From positions 1 through 41,065 of IMG/VR virus record IMGVR_UViG_3300042543_000436: a DNA stretch of 41,065 nt; one strand, written 5' to 3'. The stretch comes from a virus. Under the pieces are notes generated by a model. It was not told where the DNA came from, searched no databases, and worked only from the letters and a program-made list of their open reading frames with translations. The position numbers and the translations under genes were made by a program. Below, piece by piece: positions 1-5,558 of this stretch. Position 1 is the stretch's first letter. Each line of letters begins with the position of its first letter.

Positions 1-135
1 CCCCTTACGGGAAATTACGAAGCCCAGGCGCGGAACTACGTACATTCCGACCTGAGTTTGTGCGCTTTTGTTACAAATGATCAGCCGCTTTTTCTCGCGG
101 TCGCCCCCCCTGCGGTCCCGCCCCCAGCCGGTTAG
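1..135. repeat. Left copy of the terminal direct repeat
   Basis: This stretch recurs at 40931-41065. The first 126 bases are identical; position 127 is G here and A at 41057; the last eight bases match again. It lies in the non-coding region between the P-loop protein gene and the small terminase gene, where cos, pac or terminal-repeat sites usually lie. It may be a true direct terminal repeat or the overlap left when a circular molecule was assembled. The mismatch argues against a plain k-mer overlap, which would be exact. The minus strand carries clustered G runs (104-125). Confidence 0.9.
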
Positions 136-147
136 GGGTACGCCCCC

Positions 148-190
148 CTACGTAGTTGGGTGCGTGTTTGGGGTAGTCGCTACGTAGTTG
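148..190. repeat. Two direct repeats CTACGTAGTTG next to the packaging genes
   Basis: The 11-mer CTACGTAGTTG occurs at 148-158 and again at 180-190, 32 bp apart, about three helical turns. Each copy contains the perfect 8-bp palindrome CTACGTAG. A related CTACGTAC lies at 36-43 inside the terminal repeat. The second copy overlaps the stop codon of the P-loop gene. Evenly spaced palindromic repeats beside the terminase genes suggest binding sites for the small terminase or a nicking site. That role is inferred from position only. Confidence 0.5.
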
Positions 191-614
191 CCGTACCTGC
201 GATCGAACGTTTGTTCGTGTAAGCGCGTTCGATCGTGCCTACAGGGTCGGGGTTCTCAGGAACCACGATCAAATCAGGGTCAACGTCGTAGCGTTCAGCG
301 AGAGCGCGGCCTATGTGATCCCGTGACCAGCGCCTCGCATACAACCTGCGACGCACAAGGTAATCGGGAGCCTGAACTTCAACGACCAGGGTTGCTTCAT
401 CGACAAGGCGCGGGTGCGGGGAGCAGCACTCGATTATTAGATCCTGACCACGCATCGAGCGGGCCAGATGAATTAGCTTCGCCTGAGCAGCTTCAGCGGT
501 TGCCGAGTGACGGCGCTTGTGATCAACGCTGACCCAATCGCAATTCAAATGCTCAAAGAGTTCTTTACAGATCCAGGTCTTCCCTGAACCCGGACGCCCG
601 TAAATCAGAATCAC
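180..614 (-). CDS. P-loop NTPase/kinase-like protein
   Basis: The protein has 144 residues. A clear Walker A motif, GRPGSGKT, sits at residues 6-13, right after a hydrophobic first strand (MILIY), as in small nucleotide or polynucleotide kinases. A later Arg-rich stretch (VRRRLYARRW) could be a lid. The substrate cannot be told. The GTG start at 612-614 overlaps the TGA of the upstream 27-residue membrane ORF as GTGA, which decides the start and suggests coupled translation. It is the last gene before the packaging region and is followed, across the genome end, by the small terminase. A DNA-end or nucleotide processing role fits but is inference. Confidence 0.75.
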   Translation of the reverse strand: MILIYGRPGSGKTWICKELFEHLNCDWVSVDHKRRHSATAEAAQAKLIHLARSMRGQDLIIECCSPHPRLVDEATLVVEVQAPDYLVRRRLYARRWSRDHIGRALAERYDVDPDLIVVPENPDPVGTIERAYTNKRSIAGTATT

Positions 615-694
615 GGATCAACCGTCAGCAAGATTCCGATAAACAAGGCGAGCAACAAACCCGAAACGATCAGCACTTCAACTCCGAGCGGCAT
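611..694 (-). CDS. 27-residue single-pass membrane peptide
   Basis: This is a short ORF of 27 codons. It starts with ATG at 694, seven bases after a G-rich ribosome site (GGGGGA), inside the 3' end of the HNH gene. Its TGA overlaps the GTG of the P-loop gene as GTGA. The central residues (VLIVSGLLLALFIGILLTV) form one hydrophobic helix with almost no charge on either side. The strong ribosome site plus exact stop-start coupling support real translation. Function is unknown; a tiny holin-like or membrane-modulating peptide is possible. Confidence 0.55.
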   Translation of the reverse strand: MPLGVEVLIVSGLLLALFIGILLTVDP

Positions 695-1022
695 TCATTC
701 CCCCAGCCGTAATCGCTGAATGGTGCGAGTGACAAAGCGCCTGTAAGTTTGCTTCGTTATGACCATCGGGACCAAGCGGACCCAGGCCGTCCAAATGGTG
801 AGCGTCGGTCGCAAGCTCCGAGCAACCGTCGATCGCGCAAACAGGGTGGGCAGCGAGGAAGCGAGCGCGGGTGCGTCGCCAACGATGGCCGTAACCTCTG
901 GCCGCAGCGCTGCCCCTCTGTCGCTCTGAACGTTGACGTCGGTTAGCGATCTGAGCAGCGCAGCTTTCGCAGTAGCGGCCCGGTGAGATTCGCCCGCAAC
1001 CAACGCAAGCGAAGTCAGGCAT
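678..1022 (-). CDS. HNH endonuclease (near terminase)
   Basis: The protein has 114 residues. An N-terminal zinc ribbon (CVGC...CESC) is followed by a basic segment and a classical HNH module: HPVCAIDGC, then DAHHLDGLG, then HNEANLQALCHSHHSAIT. It contains the metal-binding His pair, the Asn and the final His. ATG start at 1022 with AGAGGA upstream. HNH proteins next to terminase genes are known to be needed for cleavage at cos sites in HK97-like and related phages. Here one small membrane gene and the P-loop gene separate it from the packaging region, so the same role is likely but not proven. Confidence 0.85.
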   Translation of the reverse strand: MPDFACVGCGRISPGRYCESCAAQIANRRQRSERQRGSAAARGYGHRWRRTRARFLAAHPVCAIDGCSELATDAHHLDGLGPLGPDGHNEANLQALCHSHHSAITAGGMNAARS

Positions 1023-1182
1023 CGTCCTCTAGTTGAAGCTCGCCTTGCCAGTACGTGATCGGAAGATCCTCGTAGCTAGGAGCTTCGCGTTGAAGCTTGA
1101 CCGCAAGCCAAGCGATCTGTCTCTCGATTGCTAGACGCAGCAACCAGCGACGTTCGCGCTCGTCAAGGTAAATAACGGGCAT
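1015..1182 (-). CDS. Small hypothetical protein (55 aa)
   Basis: The 55-codon ORF starts MPVIYLDERERRWLL at ATG 1182 and ends with an acidic tail (QLEDDA). Its stop lies eight bases inside the start of the HNH gene, and its start overlaps the end of the upstream 86-residue gene by 20 bases. An AGGGGG ribosome site lies about ten bases upstream. The first half is a charged amphipathic helix (residues 8-30). No family is recognised. The tight packing into the operon is the main evidence that it is real. Confidence 0.6.
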   Translation of the reverse strand: MPVIYLDERERRWLLRLAIERQIAWLAVKLQREAPSYEDLPITYWQGELQLEDDA

Positions 1183-1423
1183 CGAAAGTCAGCCCCCTGT
1201 CAGGAAGTAGCTCGTGGGCTTTGATCGCAACCGCAACCAAAGCGCGGCTGCGAACCCTTCGGTCTTCGTGAGTGAGAGCAATCCGGGCAATCGGATTCGG
1301 GTCAAGAGACACAACCGCCACCTGCTCCCAGGCGTCCTCGTCAATGACCGGGATACAAGTCGGAACGCAACCACGATCCGCGAACTGAACAGCGAGATCG
1401 TAAGCGTCTTCCTGGTAAATCAC
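1163..1423 (-). CDS. Hypothetical protein (86 aa)
   Basis: 86 residues starting at GTG 1423, where GTGA overlaps the stop of the upstream 49-residue membrane ORF. The sequence is mixed alpha/beta (AVQFADRGCVPTCIPVIDED, then an Arg-rich helix near RRVRSRALVAVAIKA). The two Cys near residues 19-23 could pair or bind metal, but there is no known motif. No ribosome site is visible, so translation probably depends on the upstream ORF. I do not recognise the family. Confidence 0.6.
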   Translation of the reverse strand: MIYQEDAYDLAVQFADRGCVPTCIPVIDEDAWEQVAVVSLDPNPIARIALTHEDRRVRSRALVAVAIKAHELLPDRGLTFDARYLP

Positions 1424-1569
1424 TTCAGCGACCAGGGAAAATCTGCGCGATCGTGCGCTATTAGGATTGCGCCAACAAGAACAGCGCCAACACCAACAAG
1501 ACCGTGATGAACGCGCAGTCCCAAAACGTGGACTCGACGCTTCTCAGCGTCAATATCAAGCAAGCGCAC
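1420..1569 (-). CDS. Small membrane protein (49 aa)
   Basis: The 49-codon ORF has a GTG start at 1569, seven bases after a perfect GGAGG. It begins MRLLDIDAEKRRVHVLG, continues with a His pair (LRVHHG) and a hydrophobic helix (LVGVGAVLVGAILIA), and ends HDRADFPWSLK. Its TGA overlaps the next gene's GTG as GTGA. Length, hydrophobic segment and motif order resemble small membrane proteins I have seen in actinophage early regions, but I cannot name a family. The ribosome site directly follows a strong terminator-like hairpin, an odd arrangement noted separately. Confidence 0.65.
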   Translation of the reverse strand: MRLLDIDAEKRRVHVLGLRVHHGLVGVGAVLVGAILIAHDRADFPWSLK

Positions 1570-1580
1570 AAGACGCCTCC

Positions 1581-1608
1581 AAAAAAGAAACCGGCTCCCC
1601 TTGCCGGT
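1581..1608 (-). terminator. Rho-independent terminator or attenuator hairpin
   Basis: On the minus strand a 6-bp stem (ACCGGC/GCCGGT, 7-nt loop AAGGGGA) is followed at once by TTTCTTTTTT. That is the strongest U tract after a stem that I noticed in the window. Only the ribosome site GGAGG (1576-1580) and a six-base spacer separate it from the next gene. It would end transcripts from the genes above 1742. The genes below 1569 then need their own promoter or antitermination. Confidence 0.65.
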
Positions 1609-1741
1609 AAATAGAAGATATGCCCGACGTTCAATTCCACCCTGGGCGAACGCCGGGTCTATAGAGGATCGGGGAGTCGCCGTCGATCCATTGTTTCCCT
1701 TCCGAGCAGGCTACGCCCGCAACGGGGGGGAAGATCAAAAA

Positions 1742-1888
1742 CTATAAACGCACAATCGGACAGATAGTTACACCCATAATCAAAAGTCCCAACGCCGGGA
1801 TAACCACCAACCTTTCACGCTCCCCCGAAGCCCCAACGTTTTGTGTAGCGAAGACAAGTCGCCCTAACCCGGCCCCTACCAAAAACAC
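1742..1888 (-). CDS. Two-helix small membrane protein (48 aa)
   Basis: This ORF lies in what otherwise looks like a 500-base gap (1570-2069). GTG start at 1888 with GAGGG seven bases upstream. It begins MFLVGAGLGRLVFATQ, has a short charged turn (GERER) and then a second hydrophobic helix (LVVIPALGLLIMGVTICPIV), ending in RL and a stop. The ribosome site and two membrane-like segments support coding. Small membrane proteins of this type in phage early operons are often holin-like or act in superinfection exclusion, but nothing here shows which. The rest of the gap holds no convincing gene; 1889-2069 contains a weak hairpin (CCCGC/GCGGG, 1913-1927) only. Confidence 0.5.
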   Translation of the reverse strand: MFLVGAGLGRLVFATQNVGASGERERLVVIPALGLLIMGVTICPIVRL

Positions 1889-2069
1889 ACGTTGGCCCTC
1901 GCTTCCAGCGCCCCGCTAAACGCGGGTACGCGCAGACCAACCCCTCTCGTCTCCCCCTACCAGGAACAACGACGCCCAGGCACAAAACCTGAGAACGGGT
2001 GAAGCATCGCCTTACCCTCGCGCCGCAAGTAGGAGCAACGAGTCAGCGACCGCCCAAACGGGTCTTCAG

Positions 2070-2384
2070 TTACGCGACGCGCTCCGCACGCCTAAGCGAC
2101 GGGCGAGCAGACCTACGCGACCCCCTCTCCTCCTCCGCACGTTTCTTCAAACGCGCTACAACGTCGTCAAAAAGCTCGTACCTCTGCGCCCTATCTCCCC
2201 CGCGCTGATAAACCCCACAAACCACCATCGAACCAACCAAACGCAGGATCTCCGTCTCAACCCGGTTCCTGGGCGCAACATCGACTAACTCCGCTGCGAT
2301 CTCCTCCGCAGTAAGCGAACGGCCCCGCAAAGTGTCTGTGATCGCCAACCGCAACGCCTTACGGTTCGCCACAAGATCAGACAC
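2070..2384 (-). CDS. Winged-helix-like DNA-binding protein
   Basis: 104 residues from a GTG start at 2384. Residues 10-75 follow a winged-helix layout: first helix (ALRLAITDTLRG), a short LTAEEIAAEL helix, then VETEILRLVGSMVVCG as the likely recognition helix, followed by a wing (VYQRGGDRAQRYEL). The C-terminus is rich in Arg and Glu and may be disordered or contact DNA. It follows the upstream gene by three bases, so it belongs to the same operon. A role as a small regulator, or possibly as the directionality factor for the serine integrase, is speculation. Confidence 0.6.
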   Translation of the reverse strand: MSDLVANRKALRLAITDTLRGRSLTAEEIAAELVDVAPRNRVETEILRLVGSMVVCGVYQRGGDRAQRYELFDDVVARLKKRAEEERGSRRSARPSLRRAERVA

Positions 2385-2387
2385 CCG

Positions 2388-2621
2388 TCACGCAACCCTT
2401 CTACGAATCGCAAGAAGCCCAATCTCAGCCAACCGGCGACGAAGACCGCTGATCTCGTCCTCCAAGTCCTCAATGAGCGCCTGAGCGTGAGCAAGCTCTT
2501 CTTCAGCGGGCCGGATAGCAAACTCGGCAACCGCCTGAGCCTGACCAAGCCGAAACGCCGAACAAGCCTCCAACGTCGGCGTGATCTCAGCGTTACGAAG
2601 CGTCTCCTCAACCGAACTCAT
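2388..2621 (-). CDS. Coiled-coil hypothetical protein
   Basis: 77 residues. The ATG at 2621 overlaps the upstream TGA as ATGA, which is preferred over an in-frame GTG eight codons earlier. The middle (EEELAHAQALIEDLEDEISGLRRRL) is a heptad-like coiled coil, so the protein is probably oligomeric. No catalytic motif is visible and the family is not recognised. Confidence 0.6.
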   Translation of the reverse strand: MSSVEETLRNAEITPTLEACSAFRLGQAQAVAEFAIRPAEEELAHAQALIEDLEDEISGLRRRLAEIGLLAIRRRVA

Positions 2622-2851
2622 TTCCCCAACCCCTGGTTGATCCACTCAAACTCGTCACTCAAAGCCCGCAAACGCGAACCTTCTACATACCCGGCACGAA
2701 TCAACGCCCGCTCATAACCGTCACGCCGCGCCCTAGCGACCGCCTCCAAAGCCTCAAACGCATAAACGTAATGACCATTCTTCGCCGTCAAGTGAGCCAA
2801 ATACGGCTGACCGAAAATCGTTCGTCTGATCTTCAAATGAAAACGCTTCAC
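2618..2851 (-). CDS. Hypothetical basic protein (77 aa)
   Basis: 77 residues, GTG start at 2851 overlapping the upstream TAG by one base (TAGTG), with AAGGGA six bases upstream. The N-terminal half is basic beta-like (MKRFHLKIRRTIFGQPYLAHL) and the rest is helical. It sits between an HNH nuclease and a coiled-coil protein in one operon. No function can be assigned. Confidence 0.6.
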   Translation of the reverse strand: MKRFHLKIRRTIFGQPYLAHLTAKNGHYVYAFEALEAVARARRDGYERALIRAGYVEGSRLRALSDEFEWINQGLGK

Positions 2852-3171
2852 TACAGATCCCTTCGATTCGTCGTAATGCGGTAGGCCGCAGCAATTCCCC
2901 CAGCCGCTTTAACCGCCTGAATCTGCTCGTCCAACGTCAAAACTTCCAAAATCGAAAAACCGCTCTCGTGACCGTCTAGGCGATCGTGGCAACGACGGCA
3001 CAAAGGAATCGTGGACTCGTAACCCTGATTGCGGTCAAGCCCAGGGGCCAAAGAACGCGGGATAACGTGAGCCGCGTCAATCGGACCCTGCGCGGAGCGG
3101 CAACGACGGCACCGCCCGCCCTCGTCAACGATCTTCCGGTGCGGCTCAGACCAATCACGCCGCCCGCTCAT
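2851..3171 (-). CDS. HNH endonuclease beside the methyltransferase
   Basis: 106 residues from ATG 3171; GGGAGG five to six bases upstream favours this over the GTG two codons earlier. Zinc-binding CRRC, then the HNH core DAAHVIPRSLA and IPLCRRCHDRLDGH show the metal His, the second CxxC and the final His. The 5' end lies inside the last codons of the C5 methyltransferase, so the two are co-translated. An HNH nuclease behind a C5 methyltransferase could be a restriction-modification pair, a homing or packaging nuclease, or simply a cargo pair. The short length without an added recognition domain leaves this open. Confidence 0.8.
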   Translation of the reverse strand: MSGRRDWSEPHRKIVDEGGRCRRCRSAQGPIDAAHVIPRSLAPGLDRNQGYESTIPLCRRCHDRLDGHESGFSILEVLTLDEQIQAVKAAGGIAAAYRITTNRRDL

Positions 3172-4003
3172 AATCACCCTCCCATTCCATTACTCGCCTT
3201 CCGACCCATTCCGCGACCTGCGGGACGAGGGCGTTTCCAAGCGCTTTAAGACGGTCCACTCGATGGGGAACCCCATTAACCATTCGACCCACGTCGGGTT
3301 CAGTTGTCCAGAAGGTTGGCCCTCCCGGTGCCAAACGACCCTGGGCAAAAGACCGTTCGCGGGAACCTTTGAGAGATCCCCGGTGTCCTTGTGATCCCTC
3401 GCCGTTGGGGTCGGCCACTTTTTCCCTACTGCCGCCACCTGATCCGAAAGGTCGTTCGACCTTTTTGGATCGTGCCAACGCTTCGGATCTCCCTTTGAGT
3501 TCGCCGGGTGACGACCCAGGCAAGCCGTTGGGGTAGCCCACAAGCCAGATCCGGTCTCTCCTGTGAGGGGCGCCAACGGCTGAAGCCGGTACGCAGTCCC
3601 ATTCCGCGTCATACCCGATCTGGGCCAAGTCTCCAAGCACTCGGCCAAGTCCTCGATTAAGCAAAGCTGGGACGTTCTCCACGAAAACGTATTGGGGTCG
3701 AAGCTCGCCAATAACGCGGGCGAACTCCGACCAAAGACCCGAACGCTCCCCTTCAATTCCTGCCCCTCTTCCCGCGTAGGAAAGGTCTTGACAGGGAAAC
3801 CCTCCGCAGAGCGCATCGACCGGCTCAACGTCCGAGCCTTTCAACTGGCAAATATCCGGGTAAATAGGAACCCCCGGCCAATGCTTCGCAAGTACGCGCT
3901 GACAAAACTCGTCCTGCTCGCAAAACCAAACGGTTTCGAAACCTGCGCGTTCCAAACCAAGATCGAACCCGCCGATCCCCGAAAACAAGCTCCCGACCTT
4001 CAC
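3155..4003 (-). CDS. C5-cytosine DNA methyltransferase
   Basis: 282 residues with the standard order of motifs. Motif I is LFSGIGGFDLGL (residues 6-17). Motif IV is GGFPCQDLS with the catalytic Cys at 71. Motif VI is VENV (108-111). Motif VIII is HRRDRIW (147-153). Motifs IX-X are LKALGNALVPQVAEW. It transfers methyl groups from SAM to cytosine C5 in DNA. The target-recognition part between VIII and IX is only about 90 residues and low in complexity, so specificity is unclear; the enzyme is short but complete. GTG start at 4003 overlaps the upstream stop (GTGA). It may protect phage DNA against host restriction. A second long frame lies inside it. Confidence 0.93.
   Translation of the reverse strand: MKVGSLFSGIGGFDLGLERAGFETVWFCEQDEFCQRVLAKHWPGVPIYPDICQLKGSDVEPVDALCGGFPCQDLSYAGRGAGIEGERSGLWSEFARVIGELRPQYVFVENVPALLNRGLGRVLGDLAQIGYDAEWDCVPASAVGAPHRRDRIWLVGYPNGLPGSSPGELKGRSEALARSKKVERPFGSGGGSREKVADPNGEGSQGHRGSLKGSRERSFAQGRLAPGGPTFWTTEPDVGRMVNGVPHRVDRLKALGNALVPQVAEWVGRRVMEWEGDYERAA
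3190..3828 (-). CDS. Overprinted ORF inside the methyltransferase gene
   Basis: A 212-codon frame on the same strand runs inside the methyltransferase gene from codon 59 to near its end. It opens at TTG 3828, eight bases after AAAGG. Its product has segments I recognise from many annotated phage proteins: SAEGFPVKTFP, SWRTSQLCLIEDLAE, TWPRSGMTRNGTAYRLQPL, WPTPTARDHKD and LNPTWVEWLMGFPIEWT. The two products align at fixed places (GFPVKTF opposite GFPCQDLS; PRSGMTRNG opposite IGYDAEWD). The similarity may mean a real overprinted protein. It may also only reflect that any frame of a conserved gene looks conserved. The function is unknown. Confidence 0.45.
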   Translation of the reverse strand: MSRSMRSAEGFPVKTFPTREEGQELKGSVRVFGRSSPALLASFDPNTFSWRTSQLCLIEDLAECLETWPRSGMTRNGTAYRLQPLAPLTGETGSGLWATPTACLGRHPANSKGDPKRWHDPKRSNDLSDQVAAVGKKWPTPTARDHKDTGDLSKVPANGLLPRVVWHREGQPSGQLNPTWVEWLMGFPIEWTVLKRLETPSSRRSRNGSEGE

Positions 4004-4503
4004 GCCGCAACCTGCGCATACGCGACCCTCCGACCCAACTCGTCCAGCGGTAAAAGCTCGCTCTGCGGCACAAAGAACGCAGGAGTGCGGCCCCCATAGG
4101 ACTGAAGGAACTCAGGGCGCTTCGCGTCGCGGCCCCTGATCCACCCGTGAATCTCAAACTCAGGAGCGACACCCGTAACCAGCACCCACGCCGCCTCGTC
4201 CGAGTCGTGCGGACGCACAATTAGGTCGTAATGCGACTTAGATCGCGTCCGGACCTCGATCCGGCCAACATCGCCGCCGTCCGCGAACGTGTTAATCGAC
4301 CCGTTCCAAAACAAGTTTGCGGCCTTCGCGAAAGCAAGCTCTCCGCACGCGCCCTGAACGTGAATCTCCCACGCCCCATCGCGTGTTTGCGAGAAGGCAG
4401 CCGAAGGCGCTCGATGGTCTTTGATCGCCTGAACGTTGCGCTCGATCCCAACCTGGGCGGCGTGACGGACCTCGTACCACTCCAAGCGCACGCGGACGCT
4501 CAC
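4000..4503 (-). CDS. Conserved phage protein, possible PD-(D/E)XK-type nuclease
   Basis: 167 residues, GTG start at 4503 overlapping the upstream TGA (GTGA). The core reads ACGELAFAKAAN, then NTFADGGDVGRIEVRTRS, then DLIVRPHDSDEAAWVLVTG and IHGWIRGRDAKRP. An early helix Glu, then Asp followed by ExR on the next strand, then a strand with acidic residues resembles the PD-(D/E)XK fold with Arg in place of Lys. That assignment is tentative. Its stop overlaps the methyltransferase start, so nuclease-like protein, methyltransferase and HNH protein form one translationally coupled set. Confidence 0.7.
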   Translation of the reverse strand: MSVRVRLEWYEVRHAAQVGIERNVQAIKDHRAPSAAFSQTRDGAWEIHVQGACGELAFAKAANLFWNGSINTFADGGDVGRIEVRTRSKSHYDLIVRPHDSDEAAWVLVTGVAPEFEIHGWIRGRDAKRPEFLQSYGGRTPAFFVPQSELLPLDELGRRVAYAQVAA

Positions 4504-4751
4504 GACGAAATCACCCTTTGCGCCTCCCTGACCCCCGCCGCAGCGTTCGGAAGCGTAAGAGGCACCCCAGCGATCGTCACAAGCGCCGTCCGGTAACGAT
4601 TCGCTGAACGCTCTAGTTCGTCGCGTTCCATCGCCACCAAAGCCGACGAAGCGACGTATCGAACAACATCAGCGAAACGCACCCACTCCCCATCAGGGCG
4701 CTCAACGGGCGCTACCCCGTCCCCGTCAGAAACCAAATCAAATCGCTTCAT
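4500..4751 (-). CDS. Hypothetical protein (83 aa)
   Basis: 83 residues from ATG 4751, chosen because ATGA overlaps the upstream stop. An ATG four codons earlier (MAQP) is an alternative. Residues 25-60 are helical and charged (FADVVRYVASSALVAMERDELERSANRYRTAL), the rest is short and uncharged. No motif is recognised. Its own stop overlaps the next GTG. Operon position is the only context. Confidence 0.6.
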   Translation of the reverse strand: MKRFDLVSDGDGVAPVERPDGEWVRFADVVRYVASSALVAMERDELERSANRYRTALVTIAGVPLTLPNAAAGVREAQRVISS

Positions 4752-5140
4752 CGGTTGCGCCATACGAGCTTTCCGCCCCGGCGAGCCGACACAACCTGCC
4801 AACCACCAATCGGCTTACCCCGGTACAGATCCCGCTTGCTCAGGACGCGGAACGTGACGGTGCGGCGACCCCACGCCCCCATCGTTCCGCAGTCACGCGC
4901 CCAAAAATCAAGCTCGAAACCTGGGCCTCCCCGGTCGAAAATCCGGTAGTAACGCAAGCCCTGAACACGCGAAGGACGCTTCATTTCGACCCACGTTCCA
5001 AACGGCAGCCAATTATTCGCGGCGTAACCCACCTGAACGGTCCTGCCGCTCGCCGTCATAGTCGTAGACCCGTCGCACGAGTGATACATCGTTGACGAGC
5101 CGGTAACGAGAGCAGCGGCAGCAAAAGCGGTAGCAATCAA
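4748..5140 (-). CDS. Secreted double-psi/3D-domain-like barrel protein
   Basis: 130 residues. The start is hydrophobic and Ala-rich (IATAFAAAALVTG), like a signal sequence but without the usual positive charges. The body has the order seen in small double-psi beta-barrel or 3D domains: TMTASGRTVQVGYAANNWLP, FGTWVEM, YYRIFDRGGPGFELDFW, and WGRRTVTFRVL, with two conserved-looking Asp. Such domains bind or cut peptidoglycan in RlpA- and MltA-related proteins. TTG start at 5140 with GAGG five bases upstream, overlapping the previous stop (TTGA). A cell-wall protein in an early operon is unusual; exclusion of other phages or changes to the host wall are possible. Confidence 0.65.
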   Translation of the reverse strand: MIATAFAAAALVTGSSTMYHSCDGSTTMTASGRTVQVGYAANNWLPFGTWVEMKRPSRVQGLRYYRIFDRGGPGFELDFWARDCGTMGAWGRRTVTFRVLSKRDLYRGKPIGGWQVVSARRGGKLVWRNR

Positions 5141-5382
5141 GACGCCTCACCGGCCTTAGAACGCACTTCTGTCACGATCCGAGCAACATCGGCAGGACTA
5201 GTCGTTCGATCCGGATTACTGCCGCGCTTATCCACCGGAAACGGCTCCCCGTTCTCGTCAAAGGGCGAACACCCGCAACCAGCGCACGCCTCCGCAATTC
5301 CGACCCGCTGCCAACAAGGAAGCTCGCACGTAGAAAGGCACGAACAACCAGGAATACGCGCAACGTCCAAAATCGCCCTCAC
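5137..5382 (-). CDS. Cysteine-rich hypothetical protein
   Basis: 81 residues. Residues 13-40 hold eight Cys in a pattern CSCLSTCELPC...CAGCGC, which suggests a zinc- or iron-binding knuckle. The C-terminal half is acidic and flexible. GTG start at 5382 overlaps the upstream TGA (GTGA), and its stop overlaps the secreted barrel protein. Functional class is not recognised; a small zinc-binding host-takeover protein is a possibility only. Confidence 0.6.
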   Translation of the reverse strand: MRAILDVARIPGCSCLSTCELPCWQRVGIAEACAGCGCSPFDENGEPFPVDKRGSNPDRTTSPADVARIVTEVRSKAGEAS

Positions 5383-5558
5383 GACTTCCCGCCCTTCTCC
5401 CGAAGCGCTTTCAACCTCGCAATCTCACGCGAAGCCTGAACCCGCGTCATATCCCTATCCGCAGGCTCCGGGAACTGATCCAACTCCTCCCGAAGCCTCG
5501 TAATCGCAAGCCTCTGCTCACGAGTTGCCTTCCCAAACGGCCACGCAAACCCGCTCAC
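5379..5558 (-). CDS. Hypothetical protein (59 aa)
   Basis: 59 residues. The GTG at 5558 overlaps the upstream TGA and has AGGGGG six bases upstream, so it is preferred over a start eight codons earlier. Sequence begins MSGFAWPFGKATREQRL and continues as a long charged helix. No motif is visible. It belongs to the leftward operon that begins at 5842. Confidence 0.6.
   Translation of the reverse strand: MSGFAWPFGKATREQRLAITRLREELDQFPEPADRDMTRVQASREIARLKALREKGGKS

Noticed and set aside
1461-1634. 57-codon hydrophobic minus frame beginning TTG 1634
   Set aside because: It looks membrane-like but overlaps the 49-residue ORF in another frame, runs through the terminator hairpin and lacks a well-spaced ribosome site.
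1620-1740. Minus-strand promoter in the left gap
   Set aside because: TATAGT and TATAGA hexamers are present but no -35 element at proper spacing was found.
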